DNA from: Actinomycetes bacterium
Lineage (GTDB): Bacteria; Actinomycetota; Acidimicrobiia; Acidimicrobiales; RAAP-2
Direction of reading: 5' to 3'
Length of the DNA stretch: 25,300 bases
Assembly: GCA_021777285.1 (NCBI GenBank)
Contig: JAJYDR010000017.1
Coordinates: 1 to 25,300 of the forward strand
Numbering within the stretch: position 1 is the stretch's first letter; every line of letters starts with the position of its first letter. A model generated the notes under the pieces. The model was not told the DNA's origin. It made no database searches and was given only the letters and a program-made list of their open reading frames with translations. The position numbers and the translations under genes are program-made. Shown one piece after another: positions 17,257 through 24,671 of the stretch.

Positions 17257-18032
17257 ACCTCGAGCCCCGGGTCCGCGGCGGACTGGTGGTCTACCCGCTC
17301 GACGAGGTCGCCCACCTCGGCGTGGACGCGTTTCTCACCTCGCGCGTCGGTGGCGTGAGCCGTGCGCCCTACGACACGCTGAACCTCGGCGACCACGTCG
17401 GTGACGACCCCGCGGCCGTGCGCGAGAACCGTCGTCGCGTCGCGCGCGCCGCCGGGGTCGACCCCGAGCACCTCGTCATCGTGAACCAGGTGCACGGCCG
17501 CGACGTCGTGCGCGTCACCGGGCCGGTCGGCGCCTGCAGCGCGGACGCGCTGATCACCGATGTCGACGACGTCGCCCTCGCGATCCTGGTCGCCGACTGC
17601 GCACCCGTGCTCGTGGTGGACACGACCTCGCCGCGCTTCGCGGTCGCCCACGCCGGCTGGCGCGGGTTGGTGGCGGGCGTACTCGGCGACCTCGTCACCC
17701 ACTTCGACGACCCATCCACCCTGCGTGCGATCGTGGGCCCGACCGTCTCCCAGGTCGGGTACCAGGTGGGTTCCGAGGTCGCCGATCACTTCGCCGATGT
17801 CCCCGGTGTCCTCGTCGCCGACGACGAGGACCGCTGGCGACTCGACGTCGCGGGCGTCGTCGTGCACCAGCTGCGCGCGGCGGGCCTCGATGACGGTCAC
17901 GTGGCGCGCGTCGACCAGACCACCGACGGTGGCCACCTGTTCTTCAGCGACCGCGCGGCGCGGCCCTGCGGGCGCAGCGCCCTCGTGGCGCGTCGTAGCA
18001 TGAATGCCGCCATGCCCGAGGGACTCCAGTGA
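17241..18032 (+). CDS. pgeF: Peptidoglycan editing factor PgeF / YfiH family (multicopper-oxidase-like purine/precursor enzyme)
   Basis: Members of this family (YfiH, LACC1) are zinc proteins. In E. coli PgeF removes misplaced L-Ser from the UDP-MurNAc precursor, and other members act on purine nucleosides. From GTG 17241 the 263-residue product has TSRVGGVS near 33-40 and NQVHGRDV with H85. ADCAPVLVVD follows with C120, then HAGWRG with H137; this is the conserved metal-site triad. The frame stays open upstream inside zur, but earlier starts would overlap that gene heavily. The start chosen overlaps zur by 16 bases. Its stop overlaps murL as GTGA. The neighbours favour the peptidoglycan role. 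Confidence 0.87.
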   Translation: MPVTLNLEPRVRGGLVVYPLDEVAHLGVDAFLTSRVGGVSRAPYDTLNLGDHVGDDPAAVRENRRRVARAAGVDPEHLVIVNQVHGRDVVRVTGPVGACSADALITDVDDVALAILVADCAPVLVVDTTSPRFAVAHAGWRGLVAGVLGDLVTHFDDPSTLRAIVGPTVSQVGYQVGSEVADHFADVPGVLVADDEDRWRLDVAGVVVHQLRAAGLDDGHVARVDQTTDGGHLFFSDRAARPCGRSALVARRSMNAAMPEGLQ

Positions 18033-19315
18033 CACCACGCCCCGGCACCTTGCGCTACGTCGGACTCGACATCGAACCAACGCGACTCAGCGCGCACTAC
18101 GACCTCGACGGGCGGGCCTTCACCGAGGTCGTCACCTTCGAGGGGACCGGCGACCTCACCGGTGAGTCGACCCGGGCGATTGCGACGTTGTGGTACCTCA
18201 TCGCGGGACTCTCCTACTACAAGACCGCGGCCCCGGGACGGATTGACCTCCAGGCGACCCCCGTGGGACCGCGGGCCCTCGCGCTACTGCGCGCCGCGAT
18301 CGTCGGCGGACTCGGCGAGTACGCCTATCGCAACACCCTCGACCTCGGTGACGTCGAGATCGTCGGCGCGACGGCCGCCACACCGACGTCGATCGAACTC
18401 GACGCGACGCGCGTGCTCACACCCTTCGGTGGGGGCATCGACTCGATCGTCACCGTGGAGACCCTCGCCGACGACCTCGACCAGACCCTCTTCGTCGTGA
18501 GCCCCGACGGTGGCCGATTCGACGCGCTCGAAGCGGCCGCGGCCGTCACGGGCCGCCCCGTCGTGCGCGCGTCGAGGTCCCTGGACCCGTCGCTCCTCGC
18601 GGGCGACCCGTCGTTCCTGCGCGGCCACGTGCCCGTCACGGCCATGGTCACCCTGCTCGCCGCGCTCGCCGCGGTGGCGAGTGGCCGAGGTGGTGTCGTG
18701 ATGAGCAACGAACAGTCGGCGTCGGTCGCCAACCTCTCGTGGCGCGGTCGCGAGGTGAACCACCAGTGGAGCAAGTCCTGGGCGGCCGAGGTGCTCATCG
18801 GCGAGGCCGTCGCCGAGGCCGTGGGCCCGACGCTGTCCGTCGCGAGCTTCCTGCGCGATCGTAGTGAGCTCTGGGTGGCCCGACGCTTTAGCGAGCTCAC
18901 CGCGTACCACCACGTCTTTCGCAGTTGCAATCGCGCCTTCGCCCAGGACCCCGCGAAGCGCGCCACCGACTGGTGTGGCGAGTGCGACAAGTGCCTCTTC
19001 ATCAATCTCGTGCTCGCCCCGTTCCTCGACCGCACGGAGCTACGCGCCATCTTTGGCGGCGAGCCGCTCGCCGACCCCGCGCGCGAAGACCAGCTGCGAA
19101 CGCTGGTCGGACTCGGTGAGGACCACAAGCCCTTCGAGTGCGTGGGCGACCCCGACGAGAGCGCCCAGGCGCTGCGTCTCGTCGCCGCGCGCGACGACTG
19201 GCGCGACGTGCGCGCCGTCACCGAGACGCTGGCCGCGCTCGACGCGCTCGGCGACGCCACCGACCCCTTCGCTAGGTCAGGACCGAGCCGTGTTCCGGCC
19301 CACTGGCTTCGCTGA
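18029..19315 (+). CDS. murL: UDP-N-acetylmuramoyl-L-alanyl-L-glutamate epimerase MurL
   Basis: MurL converts the L-Glu of UDP-MurNAc-L-Ala-L-Glu to D-Glu in an ATP-dependent reaction, first described in Xanthomonas. The 428-residue product shows a PP-loop-like ATP site, PFGGGIDS at 132-139. SNEQSA lies at 226-231 and VNHQWSKS at 243-250. A cysteine cluster comprises C300 and C316/C319/C322 (WCGECDKC), which might bind metal. These match the family as I remember it. The assignment is strengthened by the MurD-type ligase gene immediately downstream and overlapping by 26 bases, the MurL-MurD2 pairing. The start is GTG at 18029, overlapping the pgeF stop as GTGA. Confidence 0.82.
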   Translation: MTPRPGTLRYVGLDIEPTRLSAHYDLDGRAFTEVVTFEGTGDLTGESTRAIATLWYLIAGLSYYKTAAPGRIDLQATPVGPRALALLRAAIVGGLGEYAYRNTLDLGDVEIVGATAATPTSIELDATRVLTPFGGGIDSIVTVETLADDLDQTLFVVSPDGGRFDALEAAAAVTGRPVVRASRSLDPSLLAGDPSFLRGHVPVTAMVTLLAALAAVASGRGGVVMSNEQSASVANLSWRGREVNHQWSKSWAAEVLIGEAVAEAVGPTLSVASFLRDRSELWVARRFSELTAYHHVFRSCNRAFAQDPAKRATDWCGECDKCLFINLVLAPFLDRTELRAIFGGEPLADPAREDQLRTLVGLGEDHKPFECVGDPDESAQALRLVAARDDWRDVRAVTETLAALDALGDATDPFARSGPSRVPAHWLR

Positions 19316-20612
19316 CCTCGCCGGCCGGCGTGTCGGCGTCTTCGGCTACGGGATCGAGGGCCACGCGACCGAGTCACGACTGCGCCTGCTCGGTGCCGAC
19401 TGTGTGCTCGTCGACGACGACCCCGCCGTCGGTGTCCTCGTCACTGACCGCGGTGGCCTGGACGCCCTCGCCACGTGTGACGTCGTCATCAAGAGCCCGG
19501 GCATCGCGCGGCGCCGACCCGACGTCCTCGCCCTCGAGACATGCGTACCGGTCACCTCGGCGTTGAACCTCTGGCTCCTCGACACGGACCGCTCGCGCGT
19601 CATCGGCATCACAGGAACCAAGGGCAAGTCGACGACGACCGCCCTCGTCGACTTCTTCCTTCACTGTCTCGGTGAGCGCTCCCAGCGCCTGGGCAACATC
19701 GGGGTGCCCCCCTACGACCCGTCGGTCGACACGAGCCACGGCTGGTCGGTCGTCGAGATCTCGAGCTACCAGTGCGTGGACGTCACGGTCGCCCCCGCCG
19801 TCGTCGTGGTCACCTCACTCGGGGCGGACCACCTGGACTGGCACGGCGGCCTCGCCCAATACCAGCACGACAAGCTGTCACTCACCCGCGCGGCCGGCGA
19901 GCACGTCACCATCATCCCCGACACCGTCGAGCTGACCTCGCGACTCGGTGAGCTCGGTGGCGAGCTCACCGTAGCCCCCAAGGACGGATCAGGACTCGCA
20001 TCGCTTCTGCATCTCATCGGCGCGCACAACGAGCAGAACGTGGGGACCGCCGTCGCGGCGGTCGTCGCCGCCACAGGCCGCGCGCGCCTCGACGTGCTCG
20101 AGGCGGTGCACGCGCGCGCCGAGGCCTTCGAGCCTCTCGCGGGACGCCTGACGCTGATTGGTGCCGAACGTGACGGCGCCCGGACCTGGCGCTACGTCGA
20201 CGACGGGCTCGCCACCGCGCCGCTACCCACGGTCGCGGCACTCGACGCCTTCGCCGACGATCCCGTCGCCTTGATCGTCGGCGGATACGACCGGGGCGTG
20301 GACTACGCCCCCCTCGGCCTCGCACTGCGCGATCGTCGTCGCACGACCACGCTCATCACGACCGGTGCCGTCGGTGCGCGGATCGGCGCTGCCGTCGCGG
20401 CCTTGACTCCCGTCGTACGCCAGTACGCGGCGAACGACCTGGATGACGCGATCGGCTACGCGCGTAGCTTTCTCGTGGACGGCGGGGTCATCCTGCTGTC
20501 TCCGGCGGCCCCCAGTTTCGACCACTATCGAAACTGGGAGGCCCGATCGGCCGACTTCGCCCGCGCGGTGCGCGCGCGAACTGGGAGCCTGGGAAGGGAT
20601 TCGAACCCTTGA
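19290..20612 (+). CDS. murD2: UDP-N-acetylmuramoyl-L-alanine--L-glutamate ligase (MurD2-type Mur ligase)
   Basis: This cytoplasmic Mur ligase probably adds L-Glu to UDP-MurNAc-L-Ala for MurL to epimerise. The 440-residue product has an N-terminal UDP-binding fold (RRVGVFGYGIEG), then the ATP loop GITGTKGKST at 106-115. GNIGVP follows at 135-140, EISSYQ at 156-161 and SLGADHLDWHG at 176-186. A C-terminal domain ends with LLSPAAPSFDHYRNWEARSADFARAV. The start is GTG at 19290, with AGGA about eight bases ahead; it overlaps murL by 26 bases. The last ten residues and the stop (20610-20612) are encoded by the opposite strand of the tRNA-Thr 3' half. Ordinary MurD (D-Glu) is the alternative; the murL partner argues for MurD2. 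Confidence 0.85.
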   Translation: MFRPTGFADLAGRRVGVFGYGIEGHATESRLRLLGADCVLVDDDPAVGVLVTDRGGLDALATCDVVIKSPGIARRRPDVLALETCVPVTSALNLWLLDTDRSRVIGITGTKGKSTTTALVDFFLHCLGERSQRLGNIGVPPYDPSVDTSHGWSVVEISSYQCVDVTVAPAVVVVTSLGADHLDWHGGLAQYQHDKLSLTRAAGEHVTIIPDTVELTSRLGELGGELTVAPKDGSGLASLLHLIGAHNEQNVGTAVAAVVAATGRARLDVLEAVHARAEAFEPLAGRLTLIGAERDGARTWRYVDDGLATAPLPTVAALDAFADDPVALIVGGYDRGVDYAPLGLALRDRRRTTTLITTGAVGARIGAAVAALTPVVRQYAANDLDDAIGYARSFLVDGGVILLSPAAPSFDHYRNWEARSADFARAVRARTGSLGRDSNP

Positions 20613-20627
20613 CCTGCGCATTACGAA
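20586..20627 (-). tRNA. 3' half of a tRNA-Thr(CGU) gene; attachment-site remnant
   Basis: Read on the minus strand, 42 bases give the anticodon loop TTCGTAA (anticodon CGT) and the 3' anticodon stem TGCGC. The variable loop AGGTC follows. The T arm is AAGGG-TTCGAAT-CCCTT, and the acceptor strand CCCAGGC is followed by T73; no CCA is encoded. Upstream of the loop the sequence does not pair with TGCGC, and there is no GCCTGGG 5' acceptor strand, so the 5' half is absent. This is what remains when an element integrates at the tRNA 3' half. The complete tRNA should be at the far end of the element, to the right. Confidence 0.85.
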
Positions 20628-20666
20628 TAGTACGCACATGGCATCGCACCTGATGAAATGATTCTG

Positions 20667-20690
20667 ACCAGTTGAATTAGTTGAACTGGT
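20667..20690. repeat. 7-bp inverted repeat upstream of rep
   Basis: ACCAGTT (20667-20673) and AACTGGT (20684-20690) are separated by 10 bases, between the attachment site and the rep start. It may be an operator or a recombinase/excisionase arm site; no function can be read from it directly. Confidence 0.4.
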
Positions 20691-20760
20691 GTACCCGAAT
20701 CCGCCATGCGCCAACTTTCCACGCACCTTCAGCGCACCTTGATGATGCTCCTGAACGCAC

Positions 20761-21927
20761 ATGGCCATGCCTTCCGCCACCTTGCCGCGAATCGATGGTC
20801 TCTCGCCGCTCAAGGTGGCAATCCACTTAGAGACCGTCTGTCAAAACCCGGTTGAGATCACTGACCGTGAGGGTCGCACGTGGATGACCCGCTGCATGCA
20901 TAGAGAGGCCGCGGTGTGTCCTTCGTGCTCGCGTGTTACGACCCAGGACTGGGCAGCGATCATGCGCTCAGGGGTATTCGACCCGCCACCATCGGCCCCC
21001 TTTTCTCGTTGGATGTTTCTTACCCTCACTGCCCCATCGTTCGGCCCCGTGCACCACGTTCCCCGCGACCACGAACCAAACCGTCGCTGCCCATGTGGCA
21101 AGACGCATACTTCGCGCCACGATGATCACCTGCGAGGCAGTGCCGTTCACCCCAACACTTACAAGTACGACGATCAGGTTCGCTGGAATCGTGATAGTGG
21201 TCGTCTCTTTGACCGCACCCGCGCAGCGTTAGTCGCGCGTATCCCGGGGCTTTCGTACGCCGCAGTGAGGGAGTGGCAAGCACGAGGGACGATCCATCTT
21301 CACGTAATCCTGCGAGTTCCAAACACCATCATCATTGGAACCGAAGAGGTGATGGACATCTGCCGAGCAACATCGACGATTTCACCAATCGACGACCACC
21401 GCGCTCGATGGGGCAAGCAGATCGATTGTCGCATCACTGACCCTGGCTCGCAAGCCCGCACTATTGGTTACATGGGCAAGATGATCGGCTACTCCATCAA
21501 GGATGTCGCGGGCGGGCTTCAGTCCGCGTCGGCTGATCACTCGCGGGCACTCGACTCGGCGGCGCGACGGATGAACTGCGGTGGTGGTCGCGACTACAAG
21601 TGCAAGCCAAGCGAGTGTCGACATCGTGCTCACCGTCGCTATGGTGCGCGCGGCAAGATCGTTCACGTTGGTAGGTCGTGGTCCTACACCGGTCTGACTC
21701 GCGCCAAGCAACGCAAGAAGCGTGCGGAGTGGGCGGCTGGGTTGAATACCACCGAGCGAGTCGCGTGGACCCAGAAGGTTGCCGAGTCAGCCCGGATTTC
21801 TTTGGCCATTCAAGCAGCGATGCGCGAAGAGTTACGAGAGCACCATCGACCGCGACCACTGGTCACGCTCTCACTGGGCGGCGAAATCGTCGTCGTGGAC
21901 TCCTCCACTGGGGAGATTGTTACCTGA
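20761..21927 (+). CDS. RepSA-like replication initiator (rolling-circle type)
   Basis: This is a replication initiator of the kind found on actinobacterial integrative elements such as pSAM2. The 388-residue protein has a Cys-rich N-terminus (C45, CPSC at 53-56) and FLTLTAPSFGPVH at 86-98. RRCPCGKTH follows at 108-116. GTIHLHVILR at 176-185 carries the HUH metal motif (H179, H181). YMGKMIGYSIK at 237-247 has candidate catalytic Tyr and Lys residues. The C-terminus is basic (RAKQRKKRAEW). The start is ATG 20761; an in-frame stop is at 20752, and ATG 20767 is an alternative. No good ribosome site is visible. It lies next to the attachment site and points into the element. Confidence 0.85.
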   Translation: MAMPSATLPRIDGLSPLKVAIHLETVCQNPVEITDREGRTWMTRCMHREAAVCPSCSRVTTQDWAAIMRSGVFDPPPSAPFSRWMFLTLTAPSFGPVHHVPRDHEPNRRCPCGKTHTSRHDDHLRGSAVHPNTYKYDDQVRWNRDSGRLFDRTRAALVARIPGLSYAAVREWQARGTIHLHVILRVPNTIIIGTEEVMDICRATSTISPIDDHRARWGKQIDCRITDPGSQARTIGYMGKMIGYSIKDVAGGLQSASADHSRALDSAARRMNCGGGRDYKCKPSECRHRAHRRYGARGKIVHVGRSWSYTGLTRAKQRKKRAEWAAGLNTTERVAWTQKVAESARISLAIQAAMREELREHHRPRPLVTLSLGGEIVVVDSSTGEIVT

Positions 21928-22035
21928 CTTCATCCCCCGTGGACCGTGGAGCGATTCGTCGTTCCCTCGGCAGGAGGTTTGGCGCAGGAGCCGGAGAACC
22001 GCCAGCCGACCGGTGCGGAGCCAAGCGGAGGCCAG

Positions 22036-22090
22036 TTTTCGCCCGCTCCCAAAAGGCTCGGTGCAGTCACGTCACGTATGCGGGCGAAAA
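22036..22090. repeat. 11-bp inverted repeat, candidate replication origin structure
   Basis: TTTTCGCCCGC (22036-22046) pairs perfectly with GCGGGCGAAAA (22080-22090) across a 33-base loop, 109 bp after the rep stop. Rolling-circle origins often have such hairpins near rep. No nick-site motif can be named. Confidence 0.5.
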
Positions 22091-22367
22091 GTTGGTGAAG
22101 CGCAGGCGTAGCGCCGAGAGCGGCGGTTACCGTGCTCTGTAGCCGAACACCCTGCCGAGGGGAACGACTCTCTACCTGCATTCACCCTGATCACTTGCTA
22201 AGACCAGATAGTCGAACTGAGAGGTCGCACGAGATGCCTTCAGTACCGAAGCGTAGTCGGGCACCGAAGGCGCGCACGGCGTCAGCCCAGGGGTTCCGAC
22301 GGGCGTGCCGAAGGCTAAGCACGGCGGCGGCCCCTGCCCCGCGAGGGGGTGCGTCGCCTCGATGCCC

Positions 22368-22390
22368 GAGGACCGCCGTAGGCGGTCCTC
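22368..22390. terminator. Perfect 10-bp hairpin, possible terminator
   Basis: GAGGACCGCC-GTA-GGCGGTCCTC forms a strong stem with a three-base loop. It lies about 180 bp past the stop of the repeat protein read on the minus strand. There is no T-tract on either side, so a factor-independent terminator is doubtful; it may be part of a structured RNA or a boundary. Confidence 0.4.
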
Positions 22391-22393
22391 CTT

Positions 22394-22414
22394 GAACCTG
22401 TAAAGAGAATCTCT
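22394..22414. repeat. 21-bp direct repeat, copy 1
   Basis: This stretch, gaacctgtaaag continuing into agaatctct, is identical to 24559-24579 and in the same orientation. Its end contains the small palindrome AGAGA-A-TCTCT. Copy 1 directly follows the hairpin at 22368-22390. Confidence 0.9.
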
Positions 22415-22569
22415 GGAAATCACCTGAAGCCGCGGGAGATGGGTCGCAAACTCACGCGACTGCACTTAGCATCATGTGGGCCAATGACTATGACGTTATA
22501 CGCGAGACCATCGCCGTGCTCTTCGATCCAACCCTCGCGCGACCCATCAGCAAGGTCTCGTTTCGTTTG

Positions 22570-24393
22570 TTAGGGTCGCGCCGTCAATACCGTGACCTTG
22601 CTCGCCGCAGTAGTAGTCGAAGTCTTCAGAGTCACGTGAATCTTGAACCTGACGCGGCTCGACAAGAACTTGGCAACTGCTCTGGCACGGCTCCTGGCCA
22701 ACGCCGTGTTGGCTTTCGCGTAACCGGTGATGACCACCGAAGCCCCAGCCACCAACTTCTTCGCTAGGGCAGTGAGTGCACGCTCTTGAGTGAGGCCGAG
22801 CGAACTCCGCCTCGCGGCGAATCCTACGTTGAGTGTTGCCGATCGAGCGAGTGTTGCCAGTGTGGCGTTCTGTGTGGTAGTTCTGCCCGCTGTAACGGTT
22901 ACTCCAATCGTCCGCCGAGTGTAAGTTGAAGTAACTGTGCCGTCACACGTGGGATCGAAACTGACGGTGTAGGTCCCCGTGGTCAGGGCCTGGATAATCC
23001 GGATGATGTAGGCACCGTTGCTCGCCCAAGTGACTGAGCGGTAACGGGTACCCCTGATTTCAACGGAGACGCACACGCCGCCGATTCCAACTTTAGAGGT
23101 GTTCGTCACAGTGCCGGTGATGTCGCCGCCAAGGACCAGCGTGGCGTTCTGCGTAGTACTTCCGCTCGCTGAAACGATCACCGATTTAATCGACTGCGAA
23201 ACGTAGGGAAGGTCGTTACACGTGGGATCGAAACTGACGGTGTAGGTCCCGGCGGCCAGACCGAAGAGGTGGTAGGAGCCATTGCGCGCGGTCACGCCCG
23301 AGCCGTAACGGGTATTCCCGATTTCAACGGAGACGCACACGCCGCCGACTTCAACGTTAGAGGTGTTCGTAACCGTGCCGGTGATGATGCCGACGCCAGT
23401 GTCCAGCATGGCGTTCTGCGTAGTACTTCCGCCCGCTGAAACGATCACCGATCCAATCGACTGCGGAGTGTAGTTTGAAGTAACCGTGCCGGGGCACATG
23501 GGATTGTCGGTGCTGTCGGAGGCCCCGACGGGCAGGTTCAAGGGCAACCAGGTGGAGAACTCGACGGTATAGGTCCCGGCGGGTAGGCCCGTGATGGTGT
23601 AAGAGCCGTTGCTCGCGGTGAGGTCTGAACCACTCCCGCGAACCCAGACGCACACGCCGCCGATTCCCACGTTAGAGGCGTTCGTGACCGTGCCGGTGAT
23701 AGTGCCACCAAGGGCCAGTGTGGCGTTCTGTGTGGTACTTCCGCTCGCTGAAACGATCACCGGCTCAGCAATCGACTCCGGAGCGTAGGGTGAAGTAACC
23801 GTGCCGCTAGACGAGGGATAGAAACCAACGGTGTAAGTCCCGGCGGGTAGACCCGAGAGGGTGTAAGAGCCGTTGCTCGCGGTGGTGGCTGAGTTGTAGC
23901 CACCACCACCACCACCCCCTGTAACGAAGACGGACACGCCGCCGATTCCCACGTTAGAGGCGTTCGTAACCGTGCCGGTGATGGTGCCGGCGCCAGTGCC
24001 CAACGTGGCGTTCTGTGTGGCACTTCCGCTCGCTGAAACGATCACCGGCTCAGCAATCGACTGCCACTCATAGGTTGAAGTGACCGTGCCGCTACACGAG
24101 GGATCGAAATCGAGATAGTACTTACCGGCGGGCAGACCCGAGAGGGTGTAGGAGCCGTTGCTCGCGGTGGTGGCGGTGGCGTAGGTGCCGATGCCGATGC
24201 CAGCGTTATCGATTTGAACCTCAACGCACACGCCGCCGATTCCCAAGTTAGAGGCGTTCGTAACCGTGCCGGTGAGGGTGCCGGTACCGGTGCCAGCGGC
24301 CCCGGCTGGCACACCAACCAAAGAAATTACAGCCAATGCAGTTGAAAGAAACACAATGGCGATTCGACGGACTCGCTGAATGAAAACAAGCAC
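22570..24393 (-). CDS. Secreted multi-repeat protein: five carboxypeptidase-regulatory-like repeats and an OmpA-like C-terminus
   Basis: The 607-residue protein begins with a signal peptide (VLVFIQRVRRIAIVFLSTAL, cleavage near PAGAAG). Five tandem repeats of about 90 residues follow, from about 38 to 512. Each runs GTxTGTVTNxSNxGIGGVCVxV, then SNGSYTLxGLxAGTYTVxFDP, then SIxxVIVSASGSTTQNATL. This resembles carboxypeptidase-regulatory/Cna-B-type beta domains used in surface proteins. The last ~87 residues (ASVVITGYAKANTALARSRARAVAKFL) look like a diverged OmpA-type peptidoglycan-binding domain. I chose GTG 24393 over upstream starts because GAGG lies five bases before it and the signal peptide begins there. 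The role could be adhesion or cell-envelope attachment; I cannot name one. Confidence 0.8.
   Translation of the reverse strand: MLVFIQRVRRIAIVFLSTALAVISLVGVPAGAAGTGTGTLTGTVTNASNLGIGGVCVEVQIDNAGIGIGTYATATTASNGSYTLSGLPAGKYYLDFDPSCSGTVTSTYEWQSIAEPVIVSASGSATQNATLGTGAGTITGTVTNASNVGIGGVSVFVTGGGGGGGYNSATTASNGSYTLSGLPAGTYTVGFYPSSSGTVTSPYAPESIAEPVIVSASGSTTQNATLALGGTITGTVTNASNVGIGGVCVWVRGSGSDLTASNGSYTITGLPAGTYTVEFSTWLPLNLPVGASDSTDNPMCPGTVTSNYTPQSIGSVIVSAGGSTTQNAMLDTGVGIITGTVTNTSNVEVGGVCVSVEIGNTRYGSGVTARNGSYHLFGLAAGTYTVSFDPTCNDLPYVSQSIKSVIVSASGSTTQNATLVLGGDITGTVTNTSKVGIGGVCVSVEIRGTRYRSVTWASNGAYIIRIIQALTTGTYTVSFDPTCDGTVTSTYTRRTIGVTVTAGRTTTQNATLATLARSATLNVGFAARRSSLGLTQERALTALAKKLVAGASVVITGYAKANTALARSRARAVAKFLSSRVRFKIHVTLKTSTTTAASKVTVLTARP
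22857..24282 (-). repeat. Five in-gene tandem repeats of about 270 bp
   Basis: These DNA units encode the five beta-domain repeats of the secreted protein. Units 1-3 are most alike at the DNA level (for example the CCGCCGATTCCCA segments). Units 4 and 5 have diverged, and unit 3 has an insertion of about 20 residues near its end. Such arrays can change copy number by recombination. Confidence 0.75.
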
Positions 24394-24558
24394 AGACCCC
24401 TCACTTTCTTCAGTTGGAATCAGTACCATCCTGTGAGTTCTTAGCACAACCCGGTCGTCAATTGGCAAAGGTGGGCCACGTATGAGCCCCAAGAACCCGG
24501 CTCAGATCTATGTTGAACTCATCGTGCGGTGATCGCTAGAACTGGTCGACCTTGGCTC

Positions 24559-24579
24559 GAACCTGTAAAGAGAATCTCT
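24559..24579. repeat. 21-bp direct repeat, copy 2
   Basis: This is identical to 22394-22414. It lies 166-186 bp upstream of the chosen start of the secreted protein gene, so the two copies bracket that gene exactly. The 24394-24671 gap otherwise holds a TTGACG that could be a -35 and no other clear feature. Confidence 0.9.
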
Positions 24580-24671
24580 AGAGAAACACATAACATCAGC
24601 AACAGTCGCTCCTGAGCGCCGGATGCTATTGCAAAGAGATCTCCTGATGCTTGCGCAATCGAGTTGCGGGG

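Larger units (their letters stand above)
21928..22569. other. About 640 bp without a convincing gene, downstream of rep
   Basis: Short frames here resemble no family. The left part is GC-rich with GCGGAG repeated at 22015 and 22025 and an 11-bp inverted repeat at 22036-22090. A perfect 10-bp hairpin sits at 22368-22390, directly before one copy of a 21-bp repeat (22394-22414). Position after a rolling-circle rep makes an origin or a structured RNA possible. Confidence 0.45.

Noticed and set aside
18325..19377. A 350-codon minus-strand open frame opposite murL
   Set aside because: Ser/Arg-rich shadow of a conserved gene with overlapping neighbours on the plus strand.
21940..22140. Cobalamin or other riboswitch in the GC-rich stretch after rep
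   Set aside because: I could not find the conserved core blocks of any riboswitch I know; an origin or unknown structure is more likely.
22132..22395. Small plus-strand open frame of 87 codons
   Set aside because: No ribosome site, no recognisable domain, biased composition, and its end runs into a perfect hairpin.
22857..24282. CRISPR array suggested by repeated blocks
   Set aside because: The units are about 270 bp, in frame, and encode beta-domain repeats of one protein; there are no short repeats with unique spacers and no cas genes.
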